From: Mycobacteriaceae bacterium
GTDB lineage: Bacteria; Actinomycetota; Actinomycetes; Mycobacteriales; Mycobacteriaceae
Reading direction: 5' to 3'
Length of the DNA: 10,564 nt
NCBI GenBank assembly: GCA_013362555.1
Contig: JABFVX010000090.1
Coordinates: forward strand, 1 to 10,564
Part shown: piece after piece, positions 1 through 7,828 of the stretch
Layout: each line of letters begins with the position of its first letter
Position numbering within the stretch: position 1 is the first letter of the stretch
Made by a program: the position numbers and the translations under genes
Notes under the pieces: generated by a model
The model's input: only the letters and a program-made list of their open reading frames with translations
Databases searched by the model: none
Told to the model about the DNA's origin: nothing

Positions 1-2
1 GC

Positions 3-3000
3 CACGCCCCCGACCCGGGCGAGGAGCACTGGCCCGACATTCACGACACGCCCACCCAGGCGCAGCGCCTGCGAGCCGACTTGGCGTTGGCCGAGCTGAT
101 GGCGGGCGGGCCGTTGGAGCACGGGCTTGCGCCGAGCGACACCGTGGTGACAGCCTCCGCTGACCAGGCCCACCGGGTGGCGCAGTGGTACGCGAGCCTG
201 GACGCCGACGCCCGGCACGGCCTGCTGTACCGCCACACCGACGTGCTCCGCGGTTTGGAAGGTCTGCCGGTGGGTGCGCGGGACCAGGCCAATCGGCTCG
301 CGCTGCTGCGGCTGCTCGACCCGCTCGAGCAGCGGTGGCGGCTGAACTCCATGAACGAAACGCAGTTTCGGCAGTTCCAGTCGTGCACGGCGCTGCGCGA
401 ACTGGTGCGCGACGCTGATCAGCTGGCGGCCGGCGTGGGGGAAGGGCACCGGGCGCATGTGCTGACGCTGGAGCTCAACGAGCCCGGCCGGTCGGCACGC
501 AGTCTCGAAATCGCCTTCGGCACACCGGAATCGGCGCGCCTCCAAGCGGTGCACGTGATCGGCGCGGGCAACGGCGCACTCGCCGTGGAGGGTGCCCTGC
601 CGGACGTCGTGGCGCACTACGCGGCCCTGCACCGGATGGCGCCGGAGCAGGGCGCCGCGGTGACGGTGCGGATGCGCGGCGAGCCGCTGGGCCACGGTGC
701 GGATTCCGCGGCCGGGCGCCGTGTCGGCATCGGCCGAGAATCCGAGCTCGACGGCCGCAGGTTGACCGGCGATCTGGCGGCGCGGCGGGCAGTGGCCGAG
801 ATTCGCGGCGTCGCCGCGCCCGTGCATCTCGTCGTGCACGGGAGCGCGGGAGACACGGCAGGTTACGCGGGCCGCGGCGGCAGACTGGCCGACGCCGGAG
901 TGCGGCGGGTGACGCTGGTCGGTGTCGACAGTCTCGGCCCGCTGGAGCACGTCGCCGAATTCCGGGTGGACGAGGTTCAGGTCGAACGGCGCGGGGTGAG
1001 TCCCGAGGCGCTGGCCGCGGCCACCGCGGCCCGGTCAGCTCGCCCGGTCGACTCGCATGCGGTGCGCGCTCAGCTCGACGGCCTGCGGCAGGCCGCGGCC
1101 GAGGTCGAGTCGGCGGCCTGGGTCGTCGCGACGGTCGACCGAACCCGAGCCGCGGCCAGGGCTGTCGCCGCGGCGTGGGAGACGCTGCGCGGGCACGGCA
1201 TGCCGGACGGGCGGGTATGTCGGGAACTCGGCGTATCCGATGCCCGGATCGCCGAGTCTCCGGGCGTCCCGTGGAACGTCCGGGATGAGTTGAATCGTGC
1301 GGCCATCGCGGAGACCGATGCCCATACCAGGTCCCTGCCGCGCCGATCCGGCATCGGCGACGGCCGCCTCACCTCGCTGGACCATGTGACCGAGGTGGTG
1401 CACCGGTTGGAGGAGCGGGCCGCCGACACCCCCGGCGCACCCCAGGTTCGACTGCTGCGGACCAGCCCGGACCGACTGGGGACCGTGATCGCGCTCGGTG
1501 ACGGCCGTCCGGAGCGGGTGGTGGTGTACGTCGCCGACCCGGTGGCCAACGGCGGGCTCGACCAGCCGGTGCAGCGCGGCGCCGCCCTCTACGACTGGGC
1601 AATGCTCAACACCCGGCCCGGCGAGAAGCCGCCGACGGTGGTGATGCTCACCGACACGACGCCGGGCGCGGGCCGCGAGTTGGCTCATCAGATCGCCGCG
1701 CTCGCAGGCGAACTCGGCGCCGCCGGCGGCGCGCGGCCGCAGATCCAGGTGGTGTGCGAGGGCGCGGGCGCGTCGCTGGTGCACCGTGCCGCGGCCGACG
1801 GCAGGCTGTCGGGCCTGGTGGATTCGGTGACTCTCGTCGATCCTGTCGAGCTGAGCGGACACGCCGCCGACTACGGGATCCCCGAGGTCAATGTGTCCTC
1901 GCGGCACCGGCGACTGGACTCCGCGGCCGTGCGGGGGGACCCGCTGAATCCGGCGTGGGGCGCGAAATGGGTCGATTACGACATCGAGCCGATGGGGCTG
2001 GTCGCGGCAGGCCGCGGCGACGAGGTCCCGCACACGTTCGCGGTGCCGGTCGAGGGGCTCGACCGGGCGCCGACACATGTTGTCGACCATGCGTATTGGA
2101 TCGACCAGGCGGGCCGGTGGGTGCAAGAGCGGATGCGCGCGCAGCAGTGGGGCAATCCGGCGCAAGCCCACACAGCGGCGATGATCCTGGCTGAGCTGAT
2201 GGGGCCCAACATGCACCACGGCGCCACCGTCACGTGCGTGATCGGGCCCGGGGCGCCGGGCGCCCGGACCATGACGGTGAGCGTGGTCGACCACAGCGGC
2301 GACCTTCCCGACGCGTGGCGCGAAGTCCCGCTGGACCAGGTGGACGGCAGTCGGGTGCTCTGCCTCACCGACCTGCTCGGCCGCCACATTCGGGTCGACC
2401 CCGACGTGGACGGCGTGACAGTCACTTTCGAGCTTGCCGAGGCCGACCGCACGACGGTGCGCGTCCCGCCCGCCGACGCCCCGATCCGCGAGACGCTGCC
2501 CGCAGATCCAGAGGTGATGGCGACCGAGGAGGTCCGCAGACAGCAGGCGGAAGCCCGGTTCGACGAGGCGGTCGAGCGCAATCGCGAGCTGTCGGCCGAC
2601 GATCTGGATCCGGAGCACCTGCGCCGCACGGACACAACCGCGAACGTCGCGGGCTACCGCGAGCTGGACTGGCACGACCGCGCTGCAATGGTCAGGGACG
2701 CACCGGAGTTCAGCCACGACGTGGCCGGTGTCACGCCGTACTGGAAGGACGTGCACGAGCGGGTGTCGCTGCGCCGCGCCCTCGACGAGCTGAATCAGTA
2801 TGAACTGCTCCAGGATTCGCCGGACCGGTCGCTGCGCCCGCGGATGGAGACTGTCGTGCGCGCCCTCGCCCACGCCGACCGAACCGCCGCCGCGCTGGGC
2901 ACCGAGGCGTACCTGCTGCATTTCGACGTCCGGACGGGCTACCTGGAAATCGCTCTCGGCGACGTAGGCACCGCGGCCGAAGTCAACGTGGTCACCGCGG

Positions 3001-6000
3001 GCGGCATGCCGCTGAGCACGGTGCCGCTGGCCATCGACTACGCCGCCGACGTGCACGCCGCGAGCACGGCGGAGCGGAAGGCGGCGCTGCTGTACTTTCA
3101 CCTCGAGGAAGGCCGCACCGCCGAGTACCAGGCTCGCAGCTTGCTGGAGCTGGAACTGAGCCGCAAGTACTACGCTGCGCTGCCGGACGGGATTCCGGAC
3201 GTCGAGCACATGAACTTCCTGCACCGGCATCTGAACGTGGACGAGTTGGTGAACTACGTCGGCTCGTCCGAGCGCCCGCAGCCGACCCCGGCGGCGGGCG
3301 ACGGCCGGGGCGGCTACGTCCACCCCGCGGACGCGGCGAAGGTGCGGGGGCAGGAGTGGGCGCAGGTGCTGCGGGGCAGCCCGCGCGACTCCGGCGCCCT
3401 CGGCCTGCGGCTGCTCGACCGGCTGGCGCCCGGCGCCGTGGACACCGCCGGGTTGGAGCGTCGACTCGGACCGATGGATCCGGCGGAGTGGGCGCGCCGG
3501 GCGCGTGCGGACTTCCACCCCGGCGGATTCGAGTCGCTGCATGCGGTCGCAGCGCACGTGGACCGCAGGCCGGGAGCCATGGTCGCGGTGTTCGCGGACC
3601 ACCCGGCGGGGTCGCGGCTGGTGTTGTTCCGCAATAACGACGGCCGCGTCCAGACCCTCGACGTGCACGACGTCCCGCGGCGCACTGTGCACGACACGGC
3701 GCTGGTCGACCACGAACCGCACTGGCGGGACTGGGAACCCGGCCCGCGCACCGAGGACCCGCACGGGCGGCGGGTGTTCGGCATCGGGTTCCACGAACCG
3801 GGCAGGCCCGAACACCAGCTGGGAGCCGGCGAGCAGCCGCACGGACAGCCGGGCGTGGATCAGCCGGTCGAGTGGGTCGGCGGCGCGGTGGATCACGCGG
3901 ACGTTCCGCACCATCTGCGGACCGACGTCGTGAACGAATGCGCCGACGAGGGCTTGCGTTTCACCCGCGAGGTCACCGGCAACGAGGACGTTCGGCCGTT
4001 CCCGCCCGGTCACGCGCACACGCTGACGGGCGTGGACGCCGAAACCTACGCCCGGCGCAGCGGGGCGGACTGGCGCCGCGGCGGCTTCCGCGCCGTCGAC
4101 GACGCGGCCGCCCACGTGCGCAAGCACGGCGGGGTCGTGGTGGTGGCCGAGGAGTACCGCGGTCTCGCGGTCCGCAACAACGGTGTCGGCGCACATCTTT
4201 CGGTGCTGTACCGGGGCGCGGACGGCGAGGTCCGCAGGCACGAACAGATCGGCACCACGGTCCGCGACGAGGCCTACGTCTGGGGCCGGTCCCCGCATCC
4301 GGACCTGCGCGGCGTCTACGGCATCGTCTATCGCGAGGTCCGGACCGAGCACGGTGTCCGCTTCGAGGCAGAAGTGTCGCTGCGCCAAGGACACTCGACG
4401 GCTGTCGCCGGGGTCGACCGGCCGCTCTCGGCGTTGGGCGCCGACCCCGAACCGCCCGGACCGTCCGAGCCGCACCTGTTCCGGATGGCGGACGTGGCGC
4501 CCGAGGACCAGCGGGCGGCCGCGGGCGCCGCGGTGCGCTGGGCGCACGACCGGATGGCCGCGTTCGACTGGCAGAACCGGGGCCAGTTCCGGGACGTGGA
4601 GCAGATCCTGGACGAACTGTTGCAGCCCGGGACGCTCCCGCGTGACGTGACTGTCGAAGTCGCGGTGGTCGCCGGGGACGACGGTGCGCGCAGGCTGCAA
4701 ATCACCGCGATCGACCCCGACCCCGCCGGGCCGGTGCATGGCGAGCGGCTGTCCGTGGAGGCGGCTGAGTCGGGCCGCGGACTGTGGGTGACTCCGGCCC
4801 TGGCAGAGACTTGGCACACGCAGGACCGCCCGCCCGGGCATGCAGTCACGGTGCAGCTTCGGGAAACGCAGGCAAGCACGGCTCACGTGCCGGGCGACGG
4901 GGTCCCGGTCCGGCCGACGCTGCCGCGCGACCCCGTCCCCGCGGTCGGGGACATGGTGCGCGCGCACCGGGCCTGGGAGACGTACCAGGATCGTTTCTGG
5001 AGCGAGTACCCCGAGGTGGACCCGGAGCGGATGCGTGACACTGCTTATCGGATGGGATTGGATGCGGCCGCGGGTGTCTCGGCCTTCCACGACCTCGACT
5101 ACGCCGATCGTGCGGCGCTGGTCCGGCGCGATCCGTCCTACATGGACACCACGGCCGGGACGACTGCGCCGTGGCGCGACCGCGGCGAGCGGCTGGCGAT
5201 CGTGCGCGATCTGGCGGCGTTGGATGCCGCGGCCGAACGTGCGCCCTTGAGCGAGAACGACCGGATCTCGCGAGCGAACCTGGCGGCGATGGCACACGGT
5301 TTGGCGCATGCCGACCGCACCGCCGCCGCGCTCGGGGTCGAGGCTCACCTGCTCGCCTTCGACTCGGGGTCGGGAATAGTGGAGATCGCCTTGGGCAATG
5401 TCGACTACGCCGCCGAGGTGGACATCTATCACGTCACCGGCATGCCGGTCCGCATGGTGGCGCCGACGTTGGACTATGTGGCGAGCAACCACGCCACCGG
5501 CGGCCGCAGTGATAAGGCGTCGGTGCTGTATTTCAGCGTGTACGACGAATCGACCCGGTTTCAGGAGAGTTTCATTCATCTTCAGGAGAACCGCAGATTC
5601 TATGCGCGGCTGGGCATCCCGGACATCCAGGAACTGCGGACCGTGGACGTGCTGACGCACGGCGACCTCGTCTTCCGGTTGGGGATGGGCCGGGAGTTCG
5701 GCCCGCCGCCCGACGTGGGCGCCGGGTCGTCGGACTATGCCCGCCCGTCCGTGGCCGACCGAGCCCGGCTGCGGGAATGGACACAGCTGCTGGAAGGGCA
5801 TCCGCGCGACGAGGGCGTCCGCGGGCTGGAGGCGCTGGAGCGGCTGCTTCCGGCGGGCACGGTGGACATGGTGGGGGCGCGGATCCACGACGGCCCGATG
5901 GATCCGGCGGCTTGGGCGCGCCGAGCGGAGGCCGACTTCCACCCGGACGGGTTCACTTCGCTGGGCGCCGTCGCCGCGCATGTGGCGGACCGGCCGGGCG

Positions 6001-6899
6001 CGATGGTCGCCGCCTTCGTCGACGACCCGGCCGGGGCTCGGGTGCAGTTCTTCCGCAATATCGACGGCGTCGTCAGAACCCTTGCCGTGGAGGACCTGCC
6101 GCGGCACGGGCTGCACGACTTCGCGCTCGATGACGTGAATATCGATTCACTGTGGCGGACATGGGATTCCGGATCCGATACGCGGGAGCGGATTACCGGC
6201 ATCGCGTTCGGCCCGGACGGGGTCGCCGAGCATCCGTTGCCCGCGGGCCAACAACCACAGGGACAGCGGCCGCACACCTGGCTCGGCGGGCCGGAGCCCG
6301 AGGTCGAGCATTGGCGGCATCCGCGTCTCAATCGGCCCGACGGGATGCAGGAAGAGCGAAACCTGCGCAACGACACCGCCAACGACTGCACGGAGGAGGG
6401 CTTGGACTTCACCCGCGCCTACACCGGCAACCGGGACGTCCAGCGACTTCCCCACGATATGTTCATGCAGCTGTCGGGTGTCGACTCGGCGACCTATGCG
6501 CAGCACGCCCGCGGCGACTGGCGCCCGGGCGGCTTCACCGACCTGGACCAGGCCGCCGCCCACGTGCGCGACAACGGCGGCATGATCGCGGTCGCGGTGG
6601 AGTTCGCGCGTCTCGTGGCGGACGGCCAGAGTGTCGGCGCGCATCTTGCCGTGCTCTACCGCGACGACACGGGAACCGTCCGGGTGCACCAGAAGAGCGG
6701 CAGCAGGATCGAGGACTACCAGTACGCGTTCGGTTGGGACGCGCCGGCGTCCGACCGGATCTACGGCATTGTCTACGGCGCCGACGGATTACCCGAAATC
6801 CCGTTGGCCGAAGGCGAATCGACTGCCGCCGCCGCGGGCGAATCCCGGCCCGTGTCCAACCTCGGCGCCGCCGGACCGCGCCTTGTATCTCCAGAATGA
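3..6899 (+). CDS. Giant modular polymorphic-toxin-like protein with papain-fold (glutamine deamidase-type) domains, 5' partial
   Basis: The frame is open from base 3, so the true start lies upstream; a TTG at 81 is used only as residue 1 for numbering. Modules I see: DUF1023 alpha/beta-hydrolase-like A (about 33-310, W36, Ser255 in a nucleophile-like HGSAG); DUF1023-like B (about 365-675, Ala562 where the Ser should be, His670); GHKL/RsbW-like 1 (about 676-790); DUF1023 N-half (about 857-1055); papain-like with Cys and His lost (about 1085-1262); papain-like with C1287 and H1372 (about 1270-1456); GHKL-like 2 (about 1479-1600); DUF1023 N-half (about 1667-1870); papain-like, Cys and His lost (about 1893-2080); papain-like with C2103 and H2188 (about 2085-2270). 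No membrane segment was noticed. The architecture suggests an exported effector or toxin modifying protein Gln; this is inference. No immunity gene is evident directly downstream. It ends inside a palindrome. The reading frame is certain; the domain names are moderately so. Confidence 0.9.
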   Translation, partial: HAPDPGEEHWPDIHDTPTQAQRLRADLALAELMAGGPLEHGLAPSDTVVTASADQAHRVAQWYASLDADARHGLLYRHTDVLRGLEGLPVGARDQANRLALLRLLDPLEQRWRLNSMNETQFRQFQSCTALRELVRDADQLAAGVGEGHRAHVLTLELNEPGRSARSLEIAFGTPESARLQAVHVIGAGNGALAVEGALPDVVAHYAALHRMAPEQGAAVTVRMRGEPLGHGADSAAGRRVGIGRESELDGRRLTGDLAARRAVAEIRGVAAPVHLVVHGSAGDTAGYAGRGGRLADAGVRRVTLVGVDSLGPLEHVAEFRVDEVQVERRGVSPEALAAATAARSARPVDSHAVRAQLDGLRQAAAEVESAAWVVATVDRTRAAARAVAAAWETLRGHGMPDGRVCRELGVSDARIAESPGVPWNVRDELNRAAIAETDAHTRSLPRRSGIGDGRLTSLDHVTEVVHRLEERAADTPGAPQVRLLRTSPDRLGTVIALGDGRPERVVVYVADPVANGGLDQPVQRGAALYDWAMLNTRPGEKPPTVVMLTDTTPGAGRELAHQIAALAGELGAAGGARPQIQVVCEGAGASLVHRAAADGRLSGLVDSVTLVDPVELSGHAADYGIPEVNVSSRHRRLDSAAVRGDPLNPAWGAKWVDYDIEPMGLVAAGRGDEVPHTFAVPVEGLDRAPTHVVDHAYWIDQAGRWVQERMRAQQWGNPAQAHTAAMILAELMGPNMHHGATVTCVIGPGAPGARTMTVSVVDHSGDLPDAWREVPLDQVDGSRVLCLTDLLGRHIRVDPDVDGVTVTFELAEADRTTVRVPPADAPIRETLPADPEVMATEEVRRQQAEARFDEAVERNRELSADDLDPEHLRRTDTTANVAGYRELDWHDRAAMVRDAPEFSHDVAGVTPYWKDVHERVSLRRALDELNQYELLQDSPDRSLRPRMETVVRALAHADRTAAALGTEAYLLHFDVRTGYLEIALGDVGTAAEVNVVTAGGMPLSTVPLAIDYAADVHAASTAERKAALLYFHLEEGRTAEYQARSLLELELSRKYYAALPDGIPDVEHMNFLHRHLNVDELVNYVGSSERPQPTPAAGDGRGGYVHPADAAKVRGQEWAQVLRGSPRDSGALGLRLLDRLAPGAVDTAGLERRLGPMDPAEWARRARADFHPGGFESLHAVAAHVDRRPGAMVAVFADHPAGSRLVLFRNNDGRVQTLDVHDVPRRTVHDTALVDHEPHWRDWEPGPRTEDPHGRRVFGIGFHEPGRPEHQLGAGEQPHGQPGVDQPVEWVGGAVDHADVPHHLRTDVVNECADEGLRFTREVTGNEDVRPFPPGHAHTLTGVDAETYARRSGADWRRGGFRAVDDAAAHVRKHGGVVVVAEEYRGLAVRNNGVGAHLSVLYRGADGEVRRHEQIGTTVRDEAYVWGRSPHPDLRGVYGIVYREVRTEHGVRFEAEVSLRQGHSTAVAGVDRPLSALGADPEPPGPSEPHLFRMADVAPEDQRAAAGAAVRWAHDRMAAFDWQNRGQFRDVEQILDELLQPGTLPRDVTVEVAVVAGDDGARRLQITAIDPDPAGPVHGERLSVEAAESGRGLWVTPALAETWHTQDRPPGHAVTVQLRETQASTAHVPGDGVPVRPTLPRDPVPAVGDMVRAHRAWETYQDRFWSEYPEVDPERMRDTAYRMGLDAAAGVSAFHDLDYADRAALVRRDPSYMDTTAGTTAPWRDRGERLAIVRDLAALDAAAERAPLSENDRISRANLAAMAHGLAHADRTAAALGVEAHLLAFDSGSGIVEIALGNVDYAAEVDIYHVTGMPVRMVAPTLDYVASNHATGGRSDKASVLYFSVYDESTRFQESFIHLQENRRFYARLGIPDIQELRTVDVLTHGDLVFRLGMGREFGPPPDVGAGSSDYARPSVADRARLREWTQLLEGHPRDEGVRGLEALERLLPAGTVDMVGARIHDGPMDPAAWARRAEADFHPDGFTSLGAVAAHVADRPGAMVAAFVDDPAGARVQFFRNIDGVVRTLAVEDLPRHGLHDFALDDVNIDSLWRTWDSGSDTRERITGIAFGPDGVAEHPLPAGQQPQGQRPHTWLGGPEPEVEHWRHPRLNRPDGMQEERNLRNDTANDCTEEGLDFTRAYTGNRDVQRLPHDMFMQLSGVDSATYAQHARGDWRPGGFTDLDQAAAHVRDNGGMIAVAVEFARLVADGQSVGAHLAVLYRDDTGTVRVHQKSGSRIEDYQYAFGWDAPASDRIYGIVYGADGLPEIPLAEGESTAAAAGESRPVSNLGAAGPRLVSPE
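2097..4443 (+). repeat. Intragenic tandem duplication, unit 1 (about 785 residues)
   Basis: First copy of a large in-frame duplication inside the giant gene, with module order GHKL-like, DUF1023 N-half, inactive papain-like, papain-like with Cys/His. Paired landmarks with unit 2 are W680/W1487, Y859/F1669, W1137/W1945 and C1287/C2103, giving a constant period of 807-816 residues. Linkers also match: 'RETLPADP' here against 'RPTLPRDP' there, and the tail 'STAVAGVDRPLSALGA' against 'STAAAAGESRPVSNLGA'. Identity is clearly partial, so the duplication is old or the copies have diverged quickly. Confidence 0.85.
3885..4443 (+). other. Papain-fold toxin-like domain 1 (Cys/His present)
   Basis: Domain within the giant protein, about residues 1270-1456. 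C1287 lies in 'VVNECADEGLRFTRE', in helix-like context. There follows 'YARRSGADWRRGGF', then a hydrophobic strand, and H1372 at the start of the strand 'AHLSVLYRGADGEV'. This Cys-helix then His-strand order is that of papain-like toxin domains such as the Tox-PL / toxin glutamine deamidase group, which deamidate or cleave at Gln/Cys-type sites. The third triad position, usually Asp or Asn in the following strand, reads H-E-Q here, so it may be absent or elsewhere. Assignment is by eye. Confidence 0.5.
4515..6878 (+). repeat. Intragenic tandem duplication, unit 2 (about 788 residues)
   Basis: Second copy of the duplicated block and the C-terminal end of the giant protein. It keeps a better GHKL G2-box (G1565-R-G-L-W, followed by an ALAETW stretch) than unit 1, but a poorer N-box. 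Its final papain-like domain has C2103 in 'NDCTEEGL' and H2188 in 'GAHLAVLYR'. The Cys-His spacing is 85 residues, exactly as in unit 1 (1287 to 1372). The shared closing motif of all four papain-like copies, of the form GI-x-[YF] ... E-x-x-L, is 'GIVYGADGLPEIPL' here. Confidence 0.85.
6330..6885 (+). other. Papain-fold toxin-like domain 2, C-terminal (Cys/His present)
   Basis: Domain at the C-terminus of the giant protein, about residues 2085-2270, the usual position for the effector domain of a polymorphic toxin. C2103 sits in 'NDCTEEGLDFTRAYTGN', W2146 in 'DWRPGGF', H2188 in 'VGAHLAVLYRDDTG'. The next strand carries 'VHQKSG' where related toxins usually show Asp-x-Gln, so the acid/amide member of the triad is uncertain. 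Domain 1 has the same Cys-His distance and the same closing motif. Confidence 0.5.
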
Positions 6900-6940
6900 C
6901 CCGTAACGTGCGATAGGCGCACGTTACGGGTCATTCTGGA
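6890..6940. terminator. Long perfect palindrome 1, overlapping the giant gene's stop codon
   Basis: Perfect 23-bp arms (6890-6912 and 6918-6940) around a 5-base loop (ATAGG). The left arm begins TCCAGAATGACCCGT and includes the last codons and the TGA stop (6897-6899) of the giant gene. Related palindromes occur at 7708-7758 and 9152-9208. There is no T-run after the stem, so if it terminates transcription it does so as a U-less hairpin, a form proposed for high-GC actinobacteria. Confidence 0.7.
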
Positions 6941-7003
6941 AGAATTTCGGGCGGCACGCGATTGGCGAGGCATGGGTCAGGTCACGATGGGTACCTGATT
7001 GTT

Positions 7004-7693
7004 ATGGCCGGGTTGACTGTGGTTGCCGTGAATTGCACGTTGAAGCGCTCACCGGAGCCGTCGAGCACCGAGCTGTTGGCTCGACAGGTGCTCGACGAGC
7101 TGGCCGGGTGGAACGCGCACGGCGAGCTGATCCGGGTGGTGGACTACGACGTCCGGCCCGGGGTCCGGGCCGACGAGGGGCACGGCGACGAATGGCCGCT
7201 GCTGCGCAAGAAGATCGCCGCTGCCGACATCTTGCTGGTGGCCACCCCCACGTGGCTGGGCAACATGTCCTCGGTGGCGCAGCGGGTGCTGGAGCGGCTC
7301 GACGCGGAGCTGTCCGACACCGACGACGCAGGCAGGCCCGCGATGGTCGGCAAGGTCGCGATAGCGGCGGTGGTCGGCAACGAGGACGGGGCGCACAAAA
7401 TCATCGCCGACCTGTTCCAGGGCCTCAACGACATCGGGTTCACGATTCCCGCGCAGGGCGGCACGTACTGGAACGGCGCGGCGATGGCCGGCGTCGACTA
7501 CCGCGACCTCGACGACACCCCCGCGGCGGTGGCCAGGGTGAACGCGGCCGTCGCGCGCAATGCCGCGCACCTCGCGCGCCTGCTGCGCGACAACCGCTAC
7601 CAGCCCTATGACGACGAGGCCCGCGAATCCGCACACCGTACGTCCGACCGCCGCCGCGGCTGGTTCGCCGATGTCGGGCTGCCCGGCTTCTGA
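7004..7693 (+). CDS. Flavodoxin / NADPH-dependent FMN reductase family protein
   Basis: 229-residue protein of the flavodoxin-like fold; family members bind FMN and reduce quinones, flavins or other small acceptors with NAD(P)H in the cytosol. A beta strand 'LTVVAVN' is followed by the phosphate-binding loop N10-C-T-L-K-R-S16 and helix 'SSTELLARQVLDEL'. The second flavin loop is 'ATPTWLGNMSSVAQRVLERL' (about 80-99). The next strand 'KVAIAAVVGNEDGAHKI' and 'GGTYWNG' (152-158) fit the isoalloxazine-contacting loops. ATG 7004 is chosen because the first strand follows at once; the frame also has an upstream TTG at 6962, which would add 14 residues without family character. No strong Shine-Dalgarno site is visible. 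The gene is bracketed by palindromes 1 and 2, suggesting a monocistronic unit. The physiological substrate is unknown. Confidence 0.88.
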   Translation: MAGLTVVAVNCTLKRSPEPSSTELLARQVLDELAGWNAHGELIRVVDYDVRPGVRADEGHGDEWPLLRKKIAAADILLVATPTWLGNMSSVAQRVLERLDAELSDTDDAGRPAMVGKVAIAAVVGNEDGAHKIIADLFQGLNDIGFTIPAQGGTYWNGAAMAGVDYRDLDDTPAAVARVNAAVARNAAHLARLLRDNRYQPYDDEARESAHRTSDRRRGWFADVGLPGF

Positions 7694-7707
7694 CAGCGCG
7701 ATATACG

Positions 7708-7758
7708 TCCAGAATGACCCGTGAAGTGCGTTCAACGCACTTCACGGGTCATTCTGGA
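7708..7758. terminator. Long perfect palindrome 2, after the flavodoxin-family gene
   Basis: Perfect 24-bp arms (7708-7731 and 7735-7758) around a 3-base centre (TCA). It starts 14 bases after the stop of the flavodoxin-family gene. The first 15 bases of the arm equal those of palindrome 1; arm positions 16 and 18 differ, and both changes are compensated in the right arm. No T-run follows. It is probably a terminator, or a binding/mobile palindrome. Confidence 0.7.
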
Positions 7759-7813
7759 GGTTTGGGTCGTGCGGGGCCGGTAATCGGTGCGGGTAGACAG
7801 TCCACGCGACACC

Positions 7814-7819
7814 GGAGGT
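7814..7819 (+). promoter_or_regulatory. Ribosome binding site deciding the CsbD-like start
   Basis: GGAGGT with a 9-base spacer to GTG 7829. It is the only strong Shine-Dalgarno site near this gene and sets the shorter start. Confidence 0.8.
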
Positions 7820-7828
7820 GGTTTTTCC

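Noticed and set aside
57..125. Remnant of another GHKL-like N-box ('LALAELMAGGPLEHG') at the left edge
   Set aside because: It resembles 'ILAELMGPNMHHG' at residues 702-714, but it passes straight into the DUF1023 module without the rest of a GHKL fold, so the likeness may be chance.
1035..6116. A 1693-residue open frame on the minus strand under the giant gene
   Set aside because: It is an antisense shadow produced by strong GC3 bias of the plus-strand gene: the product is Arg/His/Pro-rich with no domain, while the plus-strand frame has coherent repeated domains.
6890..7758. Palindromes 1 and 2 as the ends of an insertion sequence
   Set aside because: There is no transposase between them, each is a self-contained palindrome rather than one half of a terminal repeat, and a third copy stands alone between other genes.
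7759..7800. A stress sigma-factor promoter (GTTT and GGGTA type) for the CsbD-like gene
   Set aside because: GGTTT (7759-7763) and GGGTAG (7791-7796) are both present, but the gap of 27 bases is far from the usual 14-17, and no other -35 fits.
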